Of a stretch of DNA of 64,000 nt, positions 17,678 through 26,698 are shown piece after piece. The notes under the pieces were generated by a model. The model was given only the letters and a program-made list of their open reading frames with translations. It searched no databases and was not told the DNA's origin. Origin of the DNA: Marinicauda pacifica (lineage in GTDB: Bacteria; Pseudomonadota; Alphaproteobacteria; Caulobacterales; Maricaulaceae); the NCBI RefSeq assembly GCF_004793635.1, contig NZ_SRXV01000002.1, forward strand, positions 62,001 through 126,000. The letters are read 5' to 3'. Positions within the stretch are counted from its first letter, which is position 1, and each line of letters starts with the position of its first letter. The position numbers and the translations under genes were made by a program.

Positions 17678-17973
17678 GGGCGTCTCCTCTTCTTGGCAGA
17701 GCGAATCATCAAAGGACCGGAGGGCACTCTAGCCAGTTGCCCCCGGACTTGTCCCGGCGTCGATGTGCGTCGTCCTGACACGCAAGGCCCCTGAGGTGAA
17801 GCGCCGAAACGCTCGTGCCTGCTGGATGGCGGAACCGCGCGGTGCCGCCGGCCTGAAGACCGGCCTTGCCCGGGAGGAGGAAATCCCGTTTTGTTCCACT
17901 CATGTCCCCGTTCGCGCTCTTTCCCGCCCGCTCCGCCAGACCGGCTCATCCCTCCCGCGAGGACGAGCTTGCC

Positions 17974-18666
17974 ATGAGCGCCTCGCAGGCCGGAAGGATC
18001 AGCGTGAACGGCGTGGAGCTCGTCGCCGACCTCTCCGGCGTGGCCTTCGAGCCGGAGAGCGCCAGCCTGCTGGTAGCCGATCTGCATTTTGAGAAGGGCT
18101 CCGCGCTCGCCTCGAAGGGCGTGTTCCTGCCGCCCTATGACACACGGGCCACGCTGTCCCGGCTCGCGGCCGCCATCGCCCGCTACCGGCCCCGCCAGGT
18201 GATCGCACTGGGCGACAGCTTCCATGACAGCCAGGCCGGCCAACGCATCCACGCCTCGGACGCGGAGGCGCTGACGGCCCTGGTCGCCAGCGTCGACGCT
18301 TGGGTCTGGATCGAGGGCAATCACGATCCGGCCCCGCCGCCGCGCTTCGGCGGGCAGGTCACGAGGCAGATGACACTCGGGGCTCTCACCCTGCGCCATG
18401 ACCCGTTGCCGGGCGAGCGGCCGGGCGAGGTCGCGGGCCATCTCCATCCGTGTGCCAAGGTGCGCGGCCGTGCCGGATCGGTGCGCGCGCGCTGCTTTCT
18501 CAGCGACGGGTCGCGGCTCATCATGCCGGCCTTCGGCGCCTATACGGGCGGGCTGAACCTGCGCGATGCAGCGTACGCGCCGTGCTTTACGATACCGCCC
18601 GACGCCTGGGTGCTGGGCCGAAGCAAGGTGGTGCGCGTATCCGCCCGCCGCTGCCTGCCAGACTAG
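17974..18666 (+). CDS. pdeM: Ligase-associated DNA damage response endonuclease PdeM
   Basis: 230 residues of the calcineurin-like metallophosphoesterase fold. Metal-binding motifs: LLVADLHFEKGSA (D-x-H), IALGDSFHD (GD), WIEGNHDP (GNHD) and GHLHPCAKV (GHxH). Length and the HFEKG form identify PdeM, which in bacteria usually accompanies the DEXH helicase Lhr-like protein, an exonuclease-like MBL protein and an ATP-dependent ligase; none of these is in the window, so it is unlinked here. GAGGA precedes the ATG at 17974; an open frame further upstream is ignored. The stop overlaps the convergent lipoprotein gene by 4 bp. Confidence 0.88.
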   Translation: MSASQAGRISVNGVELVADLSGVAFEPESASLLVADLHFEKGSALASKGVFLPPYDTRATLSRLAAAIARYRPRQVIALGDSFHDSQAGQRIHASDAEALTALVASVDAWVWIEGNHDPAPPPRFGGQVTRQMTLGALTLRHDPLPGERPGEVAGHLHPCAKVRGRAGSVRARCFLSDGSRLIMPAFGAYTGGLNLRDAAYAPCFTIPPDAWVLGRSKVVRVSARRCLPD

Positions 18667-19400
18667 CCGGGCCGATCGGCCGACGCGGTTCGGATCGGCA
18701 TGCCCGGGCTGGCCTCGCGCGTGTTGAAATTGCGGATCACTCTGTAGGTGATCTGGAGATTGTCCGCCTCGATGACCTCGATCAGCGCGCCGCGATAGCC
18801 GATCTCGCGCGACGCGGTCAGATCGTAGCGGGCGGCATTGGCGAACGCGGGCCGGGCGATGTCGCCGTCAAACTCGCGATAGGCCATGTGGATGTCGGAT
18901 CCGCTGCGCCCGGAATAGATCAGCGTCTGCTGGAAGGCTCGTTCATGGGCGATTGCCCGGCTGGTATAGCTGAACTGCGGATACTGGCAGGCCGACACGT
19001 TCAGGATCGTGACGACACACAGCTGACCGTCTTGCGAGGCGCGGATGGAGGCGGCCGGGTCGACGATGAAATTCTTCGTGAGCGCCCCGATTGCAGCCGC
19101 GCCGTCGCCTGGCTCATCGCCAAACCGGTGGAAGGTGCGCCCTTCCTCATCGCTACCGGTTTGCGGGTAGAAGCCGCCATGCAGCGTATAGCCGGAAATG
19201 CTGACACGCCCCGGCAAGTCGATGCCCGCAAGCTGGACGATATTGCCCTGGGCCAGCATGGGCTCGCCGACAGCCACCGTCACCCTCTCGCCCAGCGGGG
19301 GATGGCTGAAGGCCTCCTGCGCCGGCCGGTAATCGTATTGCGGTGTCGTGCAGGCCGTAGCCAGCAGGCCAACGCAGGCCCAAGCGGCACGCAGGCTCAT
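18663..19400 (-). CDS. Putative lipoprotein of unknown function
   Basis: 245 residues. The ATG at 19400 begins a signal peptide ending in the lipobox LLATAC, so the mature protein should be lipid-anchored at about Cys17. The rest is beta-rich with two further cysteines (QLCVVTILNVSACQY) that may bond. No family recognised. Convergent with pdeM. Confidence 0.65.
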   Translation of the reverse strand: MSLRAAWACVGLLATACTTPQYDYRPAQEAFSHPPLGERVTVAVGEPMLAQGNIVQLAGIDLPGRVSISGYTLHGGFYPQTGSDEEGRTFHRFGDEPGDGAAAIGALTKNFIVDPAASIRASQDGQLCVVTILNVSACQYPQFSYTSRAIAHERAFQQTLIYSGRSGSDIHMAYREFDGDIARPAFANAARYDLTASREIGYRGALIEVIEADNLQITYRVIRNFNTREASPGMPIRTASADRPG

Positions 19401-19469
19401 CGAATATCCCCCGGTAGCAACCGAGGACATTATTCACCTTCTACGAGAAAAACCGCAAGAAGACTCGCC

Positions 19470-19958
19470 CTAGAAAGCGAACCCGGTCCGGATCCACGCC
19501 GCCGCGAACAGGCTGAGCACCGCGCCCACGGTGAGGATAAGGCGCAGGGGATCATACCATCCCGGGAAGGTGGCACCGCGGATCGCGCTTCGGTCCCAGA
19601 GATATTGAACCAGAAAGCCCGCCATCAGGAGAACCCACCCAGCGAGCTCTCCATTGAACGGCAGGTTCGGACCGTTCCAGACCTGGATGATCACGGCCAG
19701 CCAGCCGGAAAGCGACAATGCAATGGCAAGGATGAGGATACCGGGACGCGGATCGTCGCCGTGCAGGACCAGCTCTCCGCCCCAGCGGGACCCGGCCAGG
19801 AAGGACAGGATGACCGCCGCGTAGACCGGCAACCCGACGGCCGCCTGCAGGGCGAGCGGTCCGCCGAGCGCCAGAGCGATGGCGCCGCCCACGAACGGGA
19901 TAAGTCCACCAAACCCGAGAATGATGGCGGAGGCGGGAGCGTCTTTGAGCGTGGACAT
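19470..19958 (-). CDS. DUF3429 family membrane protein
   Basis: 162 residues from the ATG at 19958. Five hydrophobic helices; the segment YAAVILSFLAGSRWGGELV is the signature of DUF3429, inner-membrane proteins of unknown function. It starts 17 bp downstream of the TIGR02186 gene stop on the same strand, making it the third gene of a probable TSUP-TIGR02186-DUF3429 transcript. The long open frame upstream overlaps the TIGR02186 coding region and is not part of it. Confidence 0.82.
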   Translation of the reverse strand: MSTLKDAPASAIILGFGGLIPFVGGAIALALGGPLALQAAVGLPVYAAVILSFLAGSRWGGELVLHGDDPRPGILILAIALSLSGWLAVIIQVWNGPNLPFNGELAGWVLLMAGFLVQYLWDRSAIRGATFPGWYDPLRLILTVGAVLSLFAAAWIRTGFAF

Positions 19959-19974
19959 GATGAGCGTCCCCTGT

Positions 19975-20802
19975 CTAGCGGCGTCGGAAAATCTCGGCTG
20001 CGCCCCATCCGCTGACGACGGCCAGGATGACAGCCACCAGACCATAGGCGAGCGGGGAGTTATGAGCCATCTCGTAGATGAGACGTTCGATGCCGGCCTT
20101 CTCAACCCGCAGCGCCACACGGCGCGAGGCAATCGGCTCTCCGTCGCGGAACAGGTAGACATCGGCCTGGTATATCCCGACAGGCGTTCGCGGCGGGAGG
20201 CGGACTTCGGCAGAGAACAAGCCTCCCTCGATCAGCTCCACCCCGTCTGACGCTTCGTAGTATAGCCCGTCGCGGTTCTTGATGCGCACCAGGGCCTCGC
20301 GATAGTCGACGATCTCGGCTCCCAGCGTCGATACGCGCACATCACTGACACCGAAGCGGGTTTCCAGGCTCTCGGTTTCCGGCGCGGACAGATAGACGTG
20401 ACCGGTGCCGAGCGAGTTGCGCCGCAGGGCAGAGAAGCTCGCGAACTCAGAAAGCGGCGCCGTCGCGGCGACCGCGTAATATCCAGGCACGCTCTCGAAC
20501 CGGATCGGTGCCCGGTTAATCCATATGCCCAGCGTGCGCACTTTCTGCATCACGCGAACGTCGCGCGCGGGCCCGCGTACGGCGATGGCGATGTCGTCAC
20601 CTTCCTCAAAGCCGCGCACGGCGCCATAGAGCGTGATCTCGGCGCCAGCGAAGTTCGATCGGATCTGCACCGTTTCCTCGGTCAGGGCCGCCAGGATATC
20701 GGCCGGGGGCGGATCTCCCTCAGGCGGCGCGCCGTGCGCTGCAAATGCGGCCCACGCCGCCAGCACTACAGCCGCAAACAGATGACGCAGATACCGGGTC
20801 AT
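19975..20802 (-). CDS. TIGR02186 family membrane-anchored protein
   Basis: 275 residues: signal peptide (residues 1-24, AxA-like end), a long periplasmic beta-rich domain, and a C-terminal membrane helix near 250-270. The opening EETVQIRSNFAGAEITLYGA and the motif RVMQKVRTLGIWINR are diagnostic of TIGR02186, a family encoded next to TSUP permeases in alphaproteobacteria. Its ATG overlaps the permease stop (ATGA), so the two are translationally coupled and probably work together. The role, possibly assisting export of a sulfur oxyanion, is inference. Confidence 0.85.
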   Translation of the reverse strand: MTRYLRHLFAAVVLAAWAAFAAHGAPPEGDPPPADILAALTEETVQIRSNFAGAEITLYGAVRGFEEGDDIAIAVRGPARDVRVMQKVRTLGIWINRAPIRFESVPGYYAVAATAPLSEFASFSALRRNSLGTGHVYLSAPETESLETRFGVSDVRVSTLGAEIVDYREALVRIKNRDGLYYEASDGVELIEGGLFSAEVRLPPRTPVGIYQADVYLFRDGEPIASRRVALRVEKAGIERLIYEMAHNSPLAYGLVAVILAVVSGWGAAEIFRRR

Positions 20803-21737
20803 GTGGCCTGCCCCCCGGCTTCGATGATCTCGTAGAATTCGTTCGGGGTCGCGACCAGGCCCCACGCCAGGGCCAGGCACACGGCCAGAACGATGATGGC
20901 CAGCGCGGCGCGCAATTCCTCTGCCTTGACCTTCGCGCCCGCACGCGCGCCCAGCTGCGCACCCACGACCCCGCCGACGATCAGCAGGAAGGCCAGCACG
21001 ATGTCCACGGTCTGGTTCTGTGCCGCCTGCAGGAAGGTCGTCAGGGCGGTGACGAAGAGAATCTGGAACAGCGATGTTCCCACCACGACATTGGTCGGCA
21101 TGCGCAGCATGTAGATCATTGCGGGGACCATCACGAAGCCTCCGCCCACGCCCATGACGGCAACCAGTATGCCGACCAGGAGACCGATCACGATCGGCGG
21201 GATGACGCTCATATACAGCCCCGAGACCGGAAAGCGGGTCTTGAGCGGCAGGGTATCGATCCAATTGCGCTTGCGCCGGCCGCGGCGGGGCATCTGGCCG
21301 CCGCGCGCCAGCTTGCGGCGGACACGGATCGCATTGACGCTCTCGATGAACATCAGCGCACCGATCGAGCCCAGAAACCCGACATAGGAGAGCGAAATCA
21401 CCAGGTCGATCTGACCCAGCCGCTGCAGCAGAGAGAAGAGGAAGACGCCGGAGGTCGAGCCGATCACGCCGCCCACCAGGAGTACCAGCCCCATCTTCAC
21501 GTCCAGCGTCTTTCGCCGGAAATGGGCCAGCGCACCGGAAACCGAACTCGCCACGATCTGGTTGGCCTGGGTGGAGACCGCAACCGGTGGAGGAACGCCG
21601 ATCAGGATGAGTGCCGGCGTCATGAGGAAGCCGCCCCCCACGCCGAACATCCCCGACAGGAAGCCCACCCCGATCCCAAGACCGAGCAGCAGGAAGAGGT
21701 TCACCGAGATTTCCGCGATCGGCAGGTAGATCTGCAT
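20799..21737 (-). CDS. TSUP (TauE/SafE) family permease
   Basis: 312 residues with eight to nine helices. Both duplicated TSUP signatures are textbook: GFLSGMFGVGGGFLMTPALI in the first half and VGILVAVMGVGGGFVMVPAM in the second, separated by a basic cytoplasmic loop (RRGRRKRN). The family exports sulfite, sulfoacetate or related anions. It leads the probable operon with the TIGR02186 and DUF3429 genes and lies just downstream of podJ (12 bp). Confidence 0.92.
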   Translation of the reverse strand: MQIYLPIAEISVNLFLLLGLGIGVGFLSGMFGVGGGFLMTPALILIGVPPPVAVSTQANQIVASSVSGALAHFRRKTLDVKMGLVLLVGGVIGSTSGVFLFSLLQRLGQIDLVISLSYVGFLGSIGALMFIESVNAIRVRRKLARGGQMPRRGRRKRNWIDTLPLKTRFPVSGLYMSVIPPIVIGLLVGILVAVMGVGGGFVMVPAMIYMLRMPTNVVVGTSLFQILFVTALTTFLQAAQNQTVDIVLAFLLIVGGVVGAQLGARAGAKVKAEELRAALAIIVLAVCLALAWGLVATPNEFYEIIEAGGQAT

Positions 21738-21749
21738 CGCGCCGCCGCC

Positions 21750-24700
21750 CTACCGGGGCGCTGATTGTTCGAGGCGGGCGAGCAGGGCGGCATCCACCCG
21801 GCCGGTGGGGTCAAGCCCCTGATCGCTCTGATAGGCGACAATGGCCTCACGGGTTTGCGGTCCGAAATCCCCATCGGTCGGACCTGCATCATATCCAAGA
21901 TCGCCAAGCAGGTCCTGAGCGCGGGCAATCAGGGTGAGGTCCTGGCCAGCCAGAGCATCGCGATCGCCAAAGCGTCCCTGAGCCGCGGGGTCGGCGCTTC
22001 GCGGCGTAAAGGCGTTGGCCACCTCTTCAGCGGCGTTCCGCTGCTCCACGCTGAGTTCCCGGCGCAAATCGGCGGCGCGCGTTGCGGCCGCCTCGTCCCC
22101 GTTGTCGGCTGCGATCAGGAACCAGGCATATGCGTCCGCCGGGCTTTCGGGAACGCCGTAGCCAGACTGAAACAGAAGGGCCAGATTGAACTGGCTGTCA
22201 CGCAACCCGTGCAGAGCGCCCTGCTCGAACCAGCGAGCGGCCTGCTCCTGATTCTCCATGGTCGTATCCGCATTGATGAACATGGCCCCGGCCGCGTGCA
22301 TCGCGCGCACATTGCCGTTCTGCGCGGCGCGGACCATCCAGAGCCGGGCCGCTTCTGCGTTGGCGTCCACGCCCTCGGCGCGCTGAAGCATCTGGGCATA
22401 GCGATACTGGGCTGCGGCAAGGCCCTGCTCGGCTGCTCGCCGCATCAAGGCCGCCGCATCTCCCATGGCGCCAGCTTCGAGGCGCTCGAGCCCGAGCTGA
22501 TAGCGCGCCACCGGATCGCCGCCATTCGCCAGCTCTTCCAGGCTGGGCGGCGTGGCCTCCATTGACACCGGTTGCACCCGCGCGTCGGGTTGCGGACGGC
22601 TGGACTGCGGCTCCTGCACCGGTTCGACTCCGGCGGTTTCGACGGGCTCGGGCTCCGGCAAGCGCTCGGCATCTGCCGGTAGTGTGGCGTCATCGGTGGA
22701 CGTTTCCCCGGCGCGGCTCGTCCCCGCCGGCTCGGCCGGGCTTTCGATACGCACCGGTTCCGGCGGCCGGCTTTCGGCTTCGGCGGAAAACAGCGAATTC
22801 AGCGCATCCGACGAAGCCGGACTTGCCGTGCGCGCCACACGTTCGCCAGACAGCGTATCGAGGATCAGCAGTCCTGCCGCGGCGCCAATGATGAGGAAGC
22901 TCAGCACGCTCGCCCCGATCAGGACCCAGCGCCCCCGACCACCTTCTTCACGGTCGGACGCTTCGCCGGGCGCATAACGCGGCAGCTCGGGGGCCTTCGC
23001 ACGGCTGGTCCGCGCAGTATTGCGCATCGACGCCAGGAAGTCGGCATCCGCTGTCGCGCCCAGTACGGCCGGTTTCCTGGGACGCGCGTCCCGCGCCATT
23101 TCTTCCGGCTCCGCGTCGCGCTTGCGCCCCGGTGCAGGCTCTGCGTCCACGACGAAGCCGTCGTTTTCCAGATCGATGTCGAACGGGTCTTGCTCCCGGC
23201 GGTCTTCCGCCACACCGGGCGGCAGAGGCAACGGAGCCTTGCGGCGCTCGGCAGGAGCCTCCGGTTCGGGCGCAGCCATCGTGTCTGGCTGTTCAGCCGG
23301 CTCCGCGGCCTCGGTGCTGGCGACGGGCCCGCCGGCCGGTGCACCGCTTTCGATCCGTTCCAGACGGTCTGCCAGGGCCGACATCGCCCGCTGAACGGGG
23401 GTCAGCGCGTCAGCCTGTTCGCTGCGCGCCATGTCGAGGCGGTCATGCAGCTTGCCCATCGCCTCGTCGATACGCTGCGCTGTGCGCGTCTCGGAGGCAT
23501 CGATGCGGGCCTGCAATTCCTCTTCGCGTTCAGGCGGCCGCGTCTGCATTTTCTCGACCACCTGGGCCATGCGCTCGCCGGCGGCCTGAACGGCGCGGGC
23601 GGAGCGATGTTCGGCTTGCTGGACCCGGTCGGCCAGTGAATTGCCAAGCTTGGCGACTTCCTCGCCCATCTTGCGAACCGCATTCGCGTTCTCTTCGCGC
23701 ACCTGATTGAGCTGGGCTTCGATCACGGCCTGGCTCTCGCTCGTACGGCGGCCGCGCTCGGCATCGACCAGGCGGCTTTCCAGGCGACGGTCGGTCTCGT
23801 CCAGGCGCTTTTCCATCGCGCGGGCGAGCTTGCCGATCTGGTCGCCGATCCGCGCGAGCTGGTCTGATTGGCGCTGTTCGGCTTGGGAGATACGCGCTTC
23901 CGCGTCGCGCAGCGCATCCCGCATCTCCTGGGAATTGCCGCCGCGCGCCACTGTGTCGATTTGCCGGGCAAAATCGGCGCGTGTATCGCGAATGACATTG
24001 GCCAGTTCGCCAGCCAGCGAATCGAAGCGGCGCTGAAACACGTCCTGGCTCACGGTGTCTGAGGCGCCTCCCTCCAGGGACTTCAACCGGCTTTCCAGCT
24101 GCTCATGCGAGCGGCCGAGCATTTCGGCAGCCCGGTGGGTAGCGCCTTCGGCGGCGGTGAGCCGCTGCTGCAGGGTGCGCGTCGCATCGTGAAGCGCGCT
24201 GACTTCCTCACCACTGCGCCGCAAACGGTCCTCGACCATGTCACGCAGGGCGGAGTCTTCACCGGACAGCTTGCGTTCCGCATCGTCGACGCGCTGAGCC
24301 AGCGACTTGATCGTTTTCTCCGATCCATCGCGGCGGCGTTCTTCCTTGAGCGCCAGCGTATCGAGTTCGGACCGGATCTCGTTTTCGGTCTCGTAAAGCC
24401 GGCTTGCCAGCTTGCCGAGCGCATGCTCCACGGCGCGCACCGCTTCCTGACCCGATGCGCCGGGGCCGGCCTTTTCAAGCTTGCGGATGCGCTCCAGGAG
24501 TTCGTCCTGAGCCGCCCTCGCACGAGACAAGGCCTGCTCGACCTCGCCGCCATCCTCCTCATGCTCGTCTTCGAGCGCTTCGAGGCGGCGCGACAGGCCG
24601 AGAACGGCCTGGTCTACTCCGGAGAGGGCCAGCGTGGACCGGCGTTCGGATGCCTCGACCCGGGTGGCCAGCCGTTGAACGATTTCCGCCAGTTCGGTGT

Positions 24701-24908
24701 CTTCGTCGCCACCATCGCCGCCGCCGAAGCCGGGAAAGGCAGAGAGCTGGTCGTCCCATCCGTTCGAGCCTGACGGTTCGTCATCCAGGATGACGCGATT
24801 GAGCCATTCGCCCAGAGTCATACCGTCCCGGCGCGCCGCCGACTTGGCGATGGCGCGGGCGCGAGGGTCGATACCCTTAACGCTCCAGGGATTGCCGGAC
24901 GGTGGCAT
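21750..24908 (-). CDS. podJ: PodJ-like polar organizing protein (coiled coil, TM, SEL1 repeats, peptidoglycan-binding domain)
   Basis: 1052 residues. Order: conserved N-terminal basic segment (residues 5-36, PWSVKGIDPRARAIAKSAAR), a coiled-coil region to about 520, a Pro/acidic stretch, one membrane helix near 655-676 (RWVLIGASVLSFLIIGAAAG), a Ser/Pro/Glu-rich periplasmic linker, SEL1/TPR-type repeats around 785-960 (GDAAALMRRAAEQGLAAAQYRY, cut at the motif end), and a C-terminal peptidoglycan-binding domain (LLGDLGYDAGPTDGDFGPQT). This is the full architecture of Caulobacter PodJ, the new-pole scaffold that recruits PleC and pilus/holdfast factors and is later proteolysed in the periplasm. 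Upstream DNA carries DnaA and CcrM-type sites. Confidence 0.9.
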   Translation of the reverse strand: MPPSGNPWSVKGIDPRARAIAKSAARRDGMTLGEWLNRVILDDEPSGSNGWDDQLSAFPGFGGGDGGDEDTELAEIVQRLATRVEASERRSTLALSGVDQAVLGLSRRLEALEDEHEEDGGEVEQALSRARAAQDELLERIRKLEKAGPGASGQEAVRAVEHALGKLASRLYETENEIRSELDTLALKEERRRDGSEKTIKSLAQRVDDAERKLSGEDSALRDMVEDRLRRSGEEVSALHDATRTLQQRLTAAEGATHRAAEMLGRSHEQLESRLKSLEGGASDTVSQDVFQRRFDSLAGELANVIRDTRADFARQIDTVARGGNSQEMRDALRDAEARISQAEQRQSDQLARIGDQIGKLARAMEKRLDETDRRLESRLVDAERGRRTSESQAVIEAQLNQVREENANAVRKMGEEVAKLGNSLADRVQQAEHRSARAVQAAGERMAQVVEKMQTRPPEREEELQARIDASETRTAQRIDEAMGKLHDRLDMARSEQADALTPVQRAMSALADRLERIESGAPAGGPVASTEAAEPAEQPDTMAAPEPEAPAERRKAPLPLPPGVAEDRREQDPFDIDLENDGFVVDAEPAPGRKRDAEPEEMARDARPRKPAVLGATADADFLASMRNTARTSRAKAPELPRYAPGEASDREEGGRGRWVLIGASVLSFLIIGAAAGLLILDTLSGERVARTASPASSDALNSLFSAEAESRPPEPVRIESPAEPAGTSRAGETSTDDATLPADAERLPEPEPVETAGVEPVQEPQSSRPQPDARVQPVSMEATPPSLEELANGGDPVARYQLGLERLEAGAMGDAAALMRRAAEQGLAAAQYRYAQMLQRAEGVDANAEAARLWMVRAAQNGNVRAMHAAGAMFINADTTMENQEQAARWFEQGALHGLRDSQFNLALLFQSGYGVPESPADAYAWFLIAADNGDEAAATRAADLRRELSVEQRNAAEEVANAFTPRSADPAAQGRFGDRDALAGQDLTLIARAQDLLGDLGYDAGPTDGDFGPQTREAIVAYQSDQGLDPTGRVDAALLARLEQSAPR

Positions 24909-24914
24909 GGCTGC

Positions 24915-24924
24915 GAATCGACTC
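24915..24924. promoter_or_regulatory. Two adjacent GANTC (CcrM methylation) sites upstream of podJ
   Basis: GAATC at 24915-24919 and GACTC at 24920-24924 abut each other 7 bases before the podJ start. In Caulobacter, GANTC methylation controls GcrA-dependent promoters of cell-cycle genes. GANTC is infrequent in GC-rich DNA, so an adjacent pair is notable. Role here is inference. Confidence 0.5.
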
Positions 24925-24988
24925 CTGCTCCTTACGCCAGCGTAGCGAAGCCGTAAATATTGTGTAAACGCTCTAAACGGATACTAGA

Positions 24989-25002
24989 TGTGGATATCCA
25001 CA
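24989..25002. promoter_or_regulatory. Palindromic DnaA-box-like site upstream of podJ
   Basis: TGTGGATATCCACA is a perfect 14-base palindrome. Each strand contains ATATCCACA, one mismatch from the DnaA consensus TTATCCACA. DnaA is reported to activate podJ transcription in Caulobacter. About 70 bp further out, TTAA-N7-TAAA at 25061-25075 is a one-mismatch CtrA-type site. Confidence 0.55.
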
Positions 25003-25090
25003 CGCATCCGCCGGTTCACGGCTCACTGTGACGTCTTAACGATAAAAGCAGGTGGTGCGGTTAAGGCGGGGTAAAGCTATTAACCCGGTG

Positions 25091-26617
25091 TCAATCGGGG
25101 TTAAGCCCAAAAGCAGCTGGAAAATAAGCAGGCGCAACGTCTTCGATTCGCGCCTTGAGCTCAACCGACTGCTGTAGAAGCGGCGTCATATCCCGTCCGG
25201 GCAGGGCCGAACCCAGCTCAAACAGGGTAAACGCCGTTTCCGGCGAGCCGGCGACAAGAAAGCGCTCACCCAGATACCAATACGTATCCGGAGCCAGGGG
25301 ATCGAGGACGATCGCCTCGGCCAGAAGGCGCGCCGGGTCGAGCTCCTCGTGAGCCTCGAGACCTTCGCGCCCCCAGGCGACAAGCTCGTTCGCCACGAGC
25401 GTGCGCGCTGCGGCGCCGGCCCGGTCCTGGCGCGAAAGCGAGGGCCTCAACGCAGCGATAGCGCCGGCGTGATCGCCGCTATCGACGGCGGCGAGCCCGG
25501 CCGCGACACGTTCGAAATCCGCATTCCCAATGCCTTGTGCGCGCAAGCCGCTCATGCTTGTGCACGCCAGGCGCGCAGACCCGATGGTCGCCGTGGGGCA
25601 CGGACCGAAATGGTGGGTTTCCCGGATGGACAGCAGCAGGGCGCCGGCCAGATCCCCGGCTTCGCGCAGGCTCTCGATGTCATCCATGAACGTGATAGGG
25701 CCGGGCGTGTCGCCCGCCTCGCCGCGCACTGCCTCCAGTACGGCGGGCCAGAGCAACTCCTGAAGCAGGTCAGGGCCCGGCAGGGCTACACTATCGCCGG
25801 AAGCAAACACGTCCGCATTGGGGACCATGTCCGCAGACTCGATCGACCAGCTCTCCTCTCGCCCCTGGGGGCTATCCGGACTGTAAATCACAAAGGACAG
25901 CGCACACGGTGCCCGATCCTGGTCCAGCAGGGCGGCAGAGACGGTCGGATGGACTGGCGCAGCCCGGACCAGCCAGGCGTTGAAGGCCGCCGCCTGGCTT
26001 TCGTTCAGGGCGGGCGAGTGGCAGGTGCCGAAACCGATCCGGGTTACCGTTTCATCGCCGCGAACAGCGGTCAGCGTGTCGTCCGCCACACTCAGCTCGA
26101 CATCTGCCTCGCGCGCGCTGATACCCATCGCCGCCTCGAGCCAGAAGCGGTCCAGTCCGACCACGTCTGCAAAGTCGATCTGCTCGCGCATGCCCCGGTC
26201 CGACAGCGCGACGTAGACATCCAGATTGCGCCGAGCCAGAGCGTGGGTCGCCAGATTGCTGAAGGTCTCCGCCTCCCGGTCGAACTCGACCGTGCGCTCT
26301 TCGGCAAAGTCGTACAGGGTCACCGGCCCGTTCCCCTGTTCCAGCACCCAGTCTTCCCCCACCAGGACCGTCAGTTCGCCCTCGACGCGGGCGCCTCCGC
26401 CGAGATCGGTCCGGCTCATCGCCACGGTCATTTCACGTGCAGAGCCAAAGCCGCCGCGTGCCGCGATATAGGCCGGTCCGCTCATCTGAGGCGTAATGGC
26501 GCTATTTGGCTCGTGCACGACCGGCTCGGTCGTCTGAGCTCCGGCCGCCGGAGCGCCAAGGCCCGCACACAGGAGACCGGCAGAGCACAAAGCTGGCAGG
26601 CAGGAGGCGAGTCGCAT
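25091..26617 (-). CDS. Secreted TPR-containing hypothetical protein
   Basis: 508 residues from the ATG at 26617 (AAGGA seven bases upstream; a TTG five codons earlier is less likely). Signal peptide at residues 1-28 with AxA cleavage, so exported. The C-terminal third (about 380-500) is helical and repeat-like, including LLAEAIVLDPLAPDTYWYLG and ETAFTLFELGSALPG, consistent with tetratricopeptide-like repeats. Two Cys pairs occur in the middle. No known family. It lies upstream of podJ on the same strand with 182 bp between, which holds the podJ promoter. Confidence 0.65.
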   Translation of the reverse strand: MRLASCLPALCSAGLLCAGLGAPAAGAQTTEPVVHEPNSAITPQMSGPAYIAARGGFGSAREMTVAMSRTDLGGGARVEGELTVLVGEDWVLEQGNGPVTLYDFAEERTVEFDREAETFSNLATHALARRNLDVYVALSDRGMREQIDFADVVGLDRFWLEAAMGISAREADVELSVADDTLTAVRGDETVTRIGFGTCHSPALNESQAAAFNAWLVRAAPVHPTVSAALLDQDRAPCALSFVIYSPDSPQGREESWSIESADMVPNADVFASGDSVALPGPDLLQELLWPAVLEAVRGEAGDTPGPITFMDDIESLREAGDLAGALLLSIRETHHFGPCPTATIGSARLACTSMSGLRAQGIGNADFERVAAGLAAVDSGDHAGAIAALRPSLSRQDRAGAAARTLVANELVAWGREGLEAHEELDPARLLAEAIVLDPLAPDTYWYLGERFLVAGSPETAFTLFELGSALPGRDMTPLLQQSVELKARIEDVAPAYFPAAFGLNPD

Positions 26618-26698
26618 GACGCAATCCTTCAAATGGCGATGTCGACAGGGGAACCAAGGAATAGGGCAGGCTCATGACCTGGTGAAAACGAGGCTGGG

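Noticed and set aside
20803..21264. N-terminal extension of the TIGR02186 protein
   Set aside because: It lies inside the TSUP permease coding sequence and has no signal peptide; the ATG at 20802 has one.
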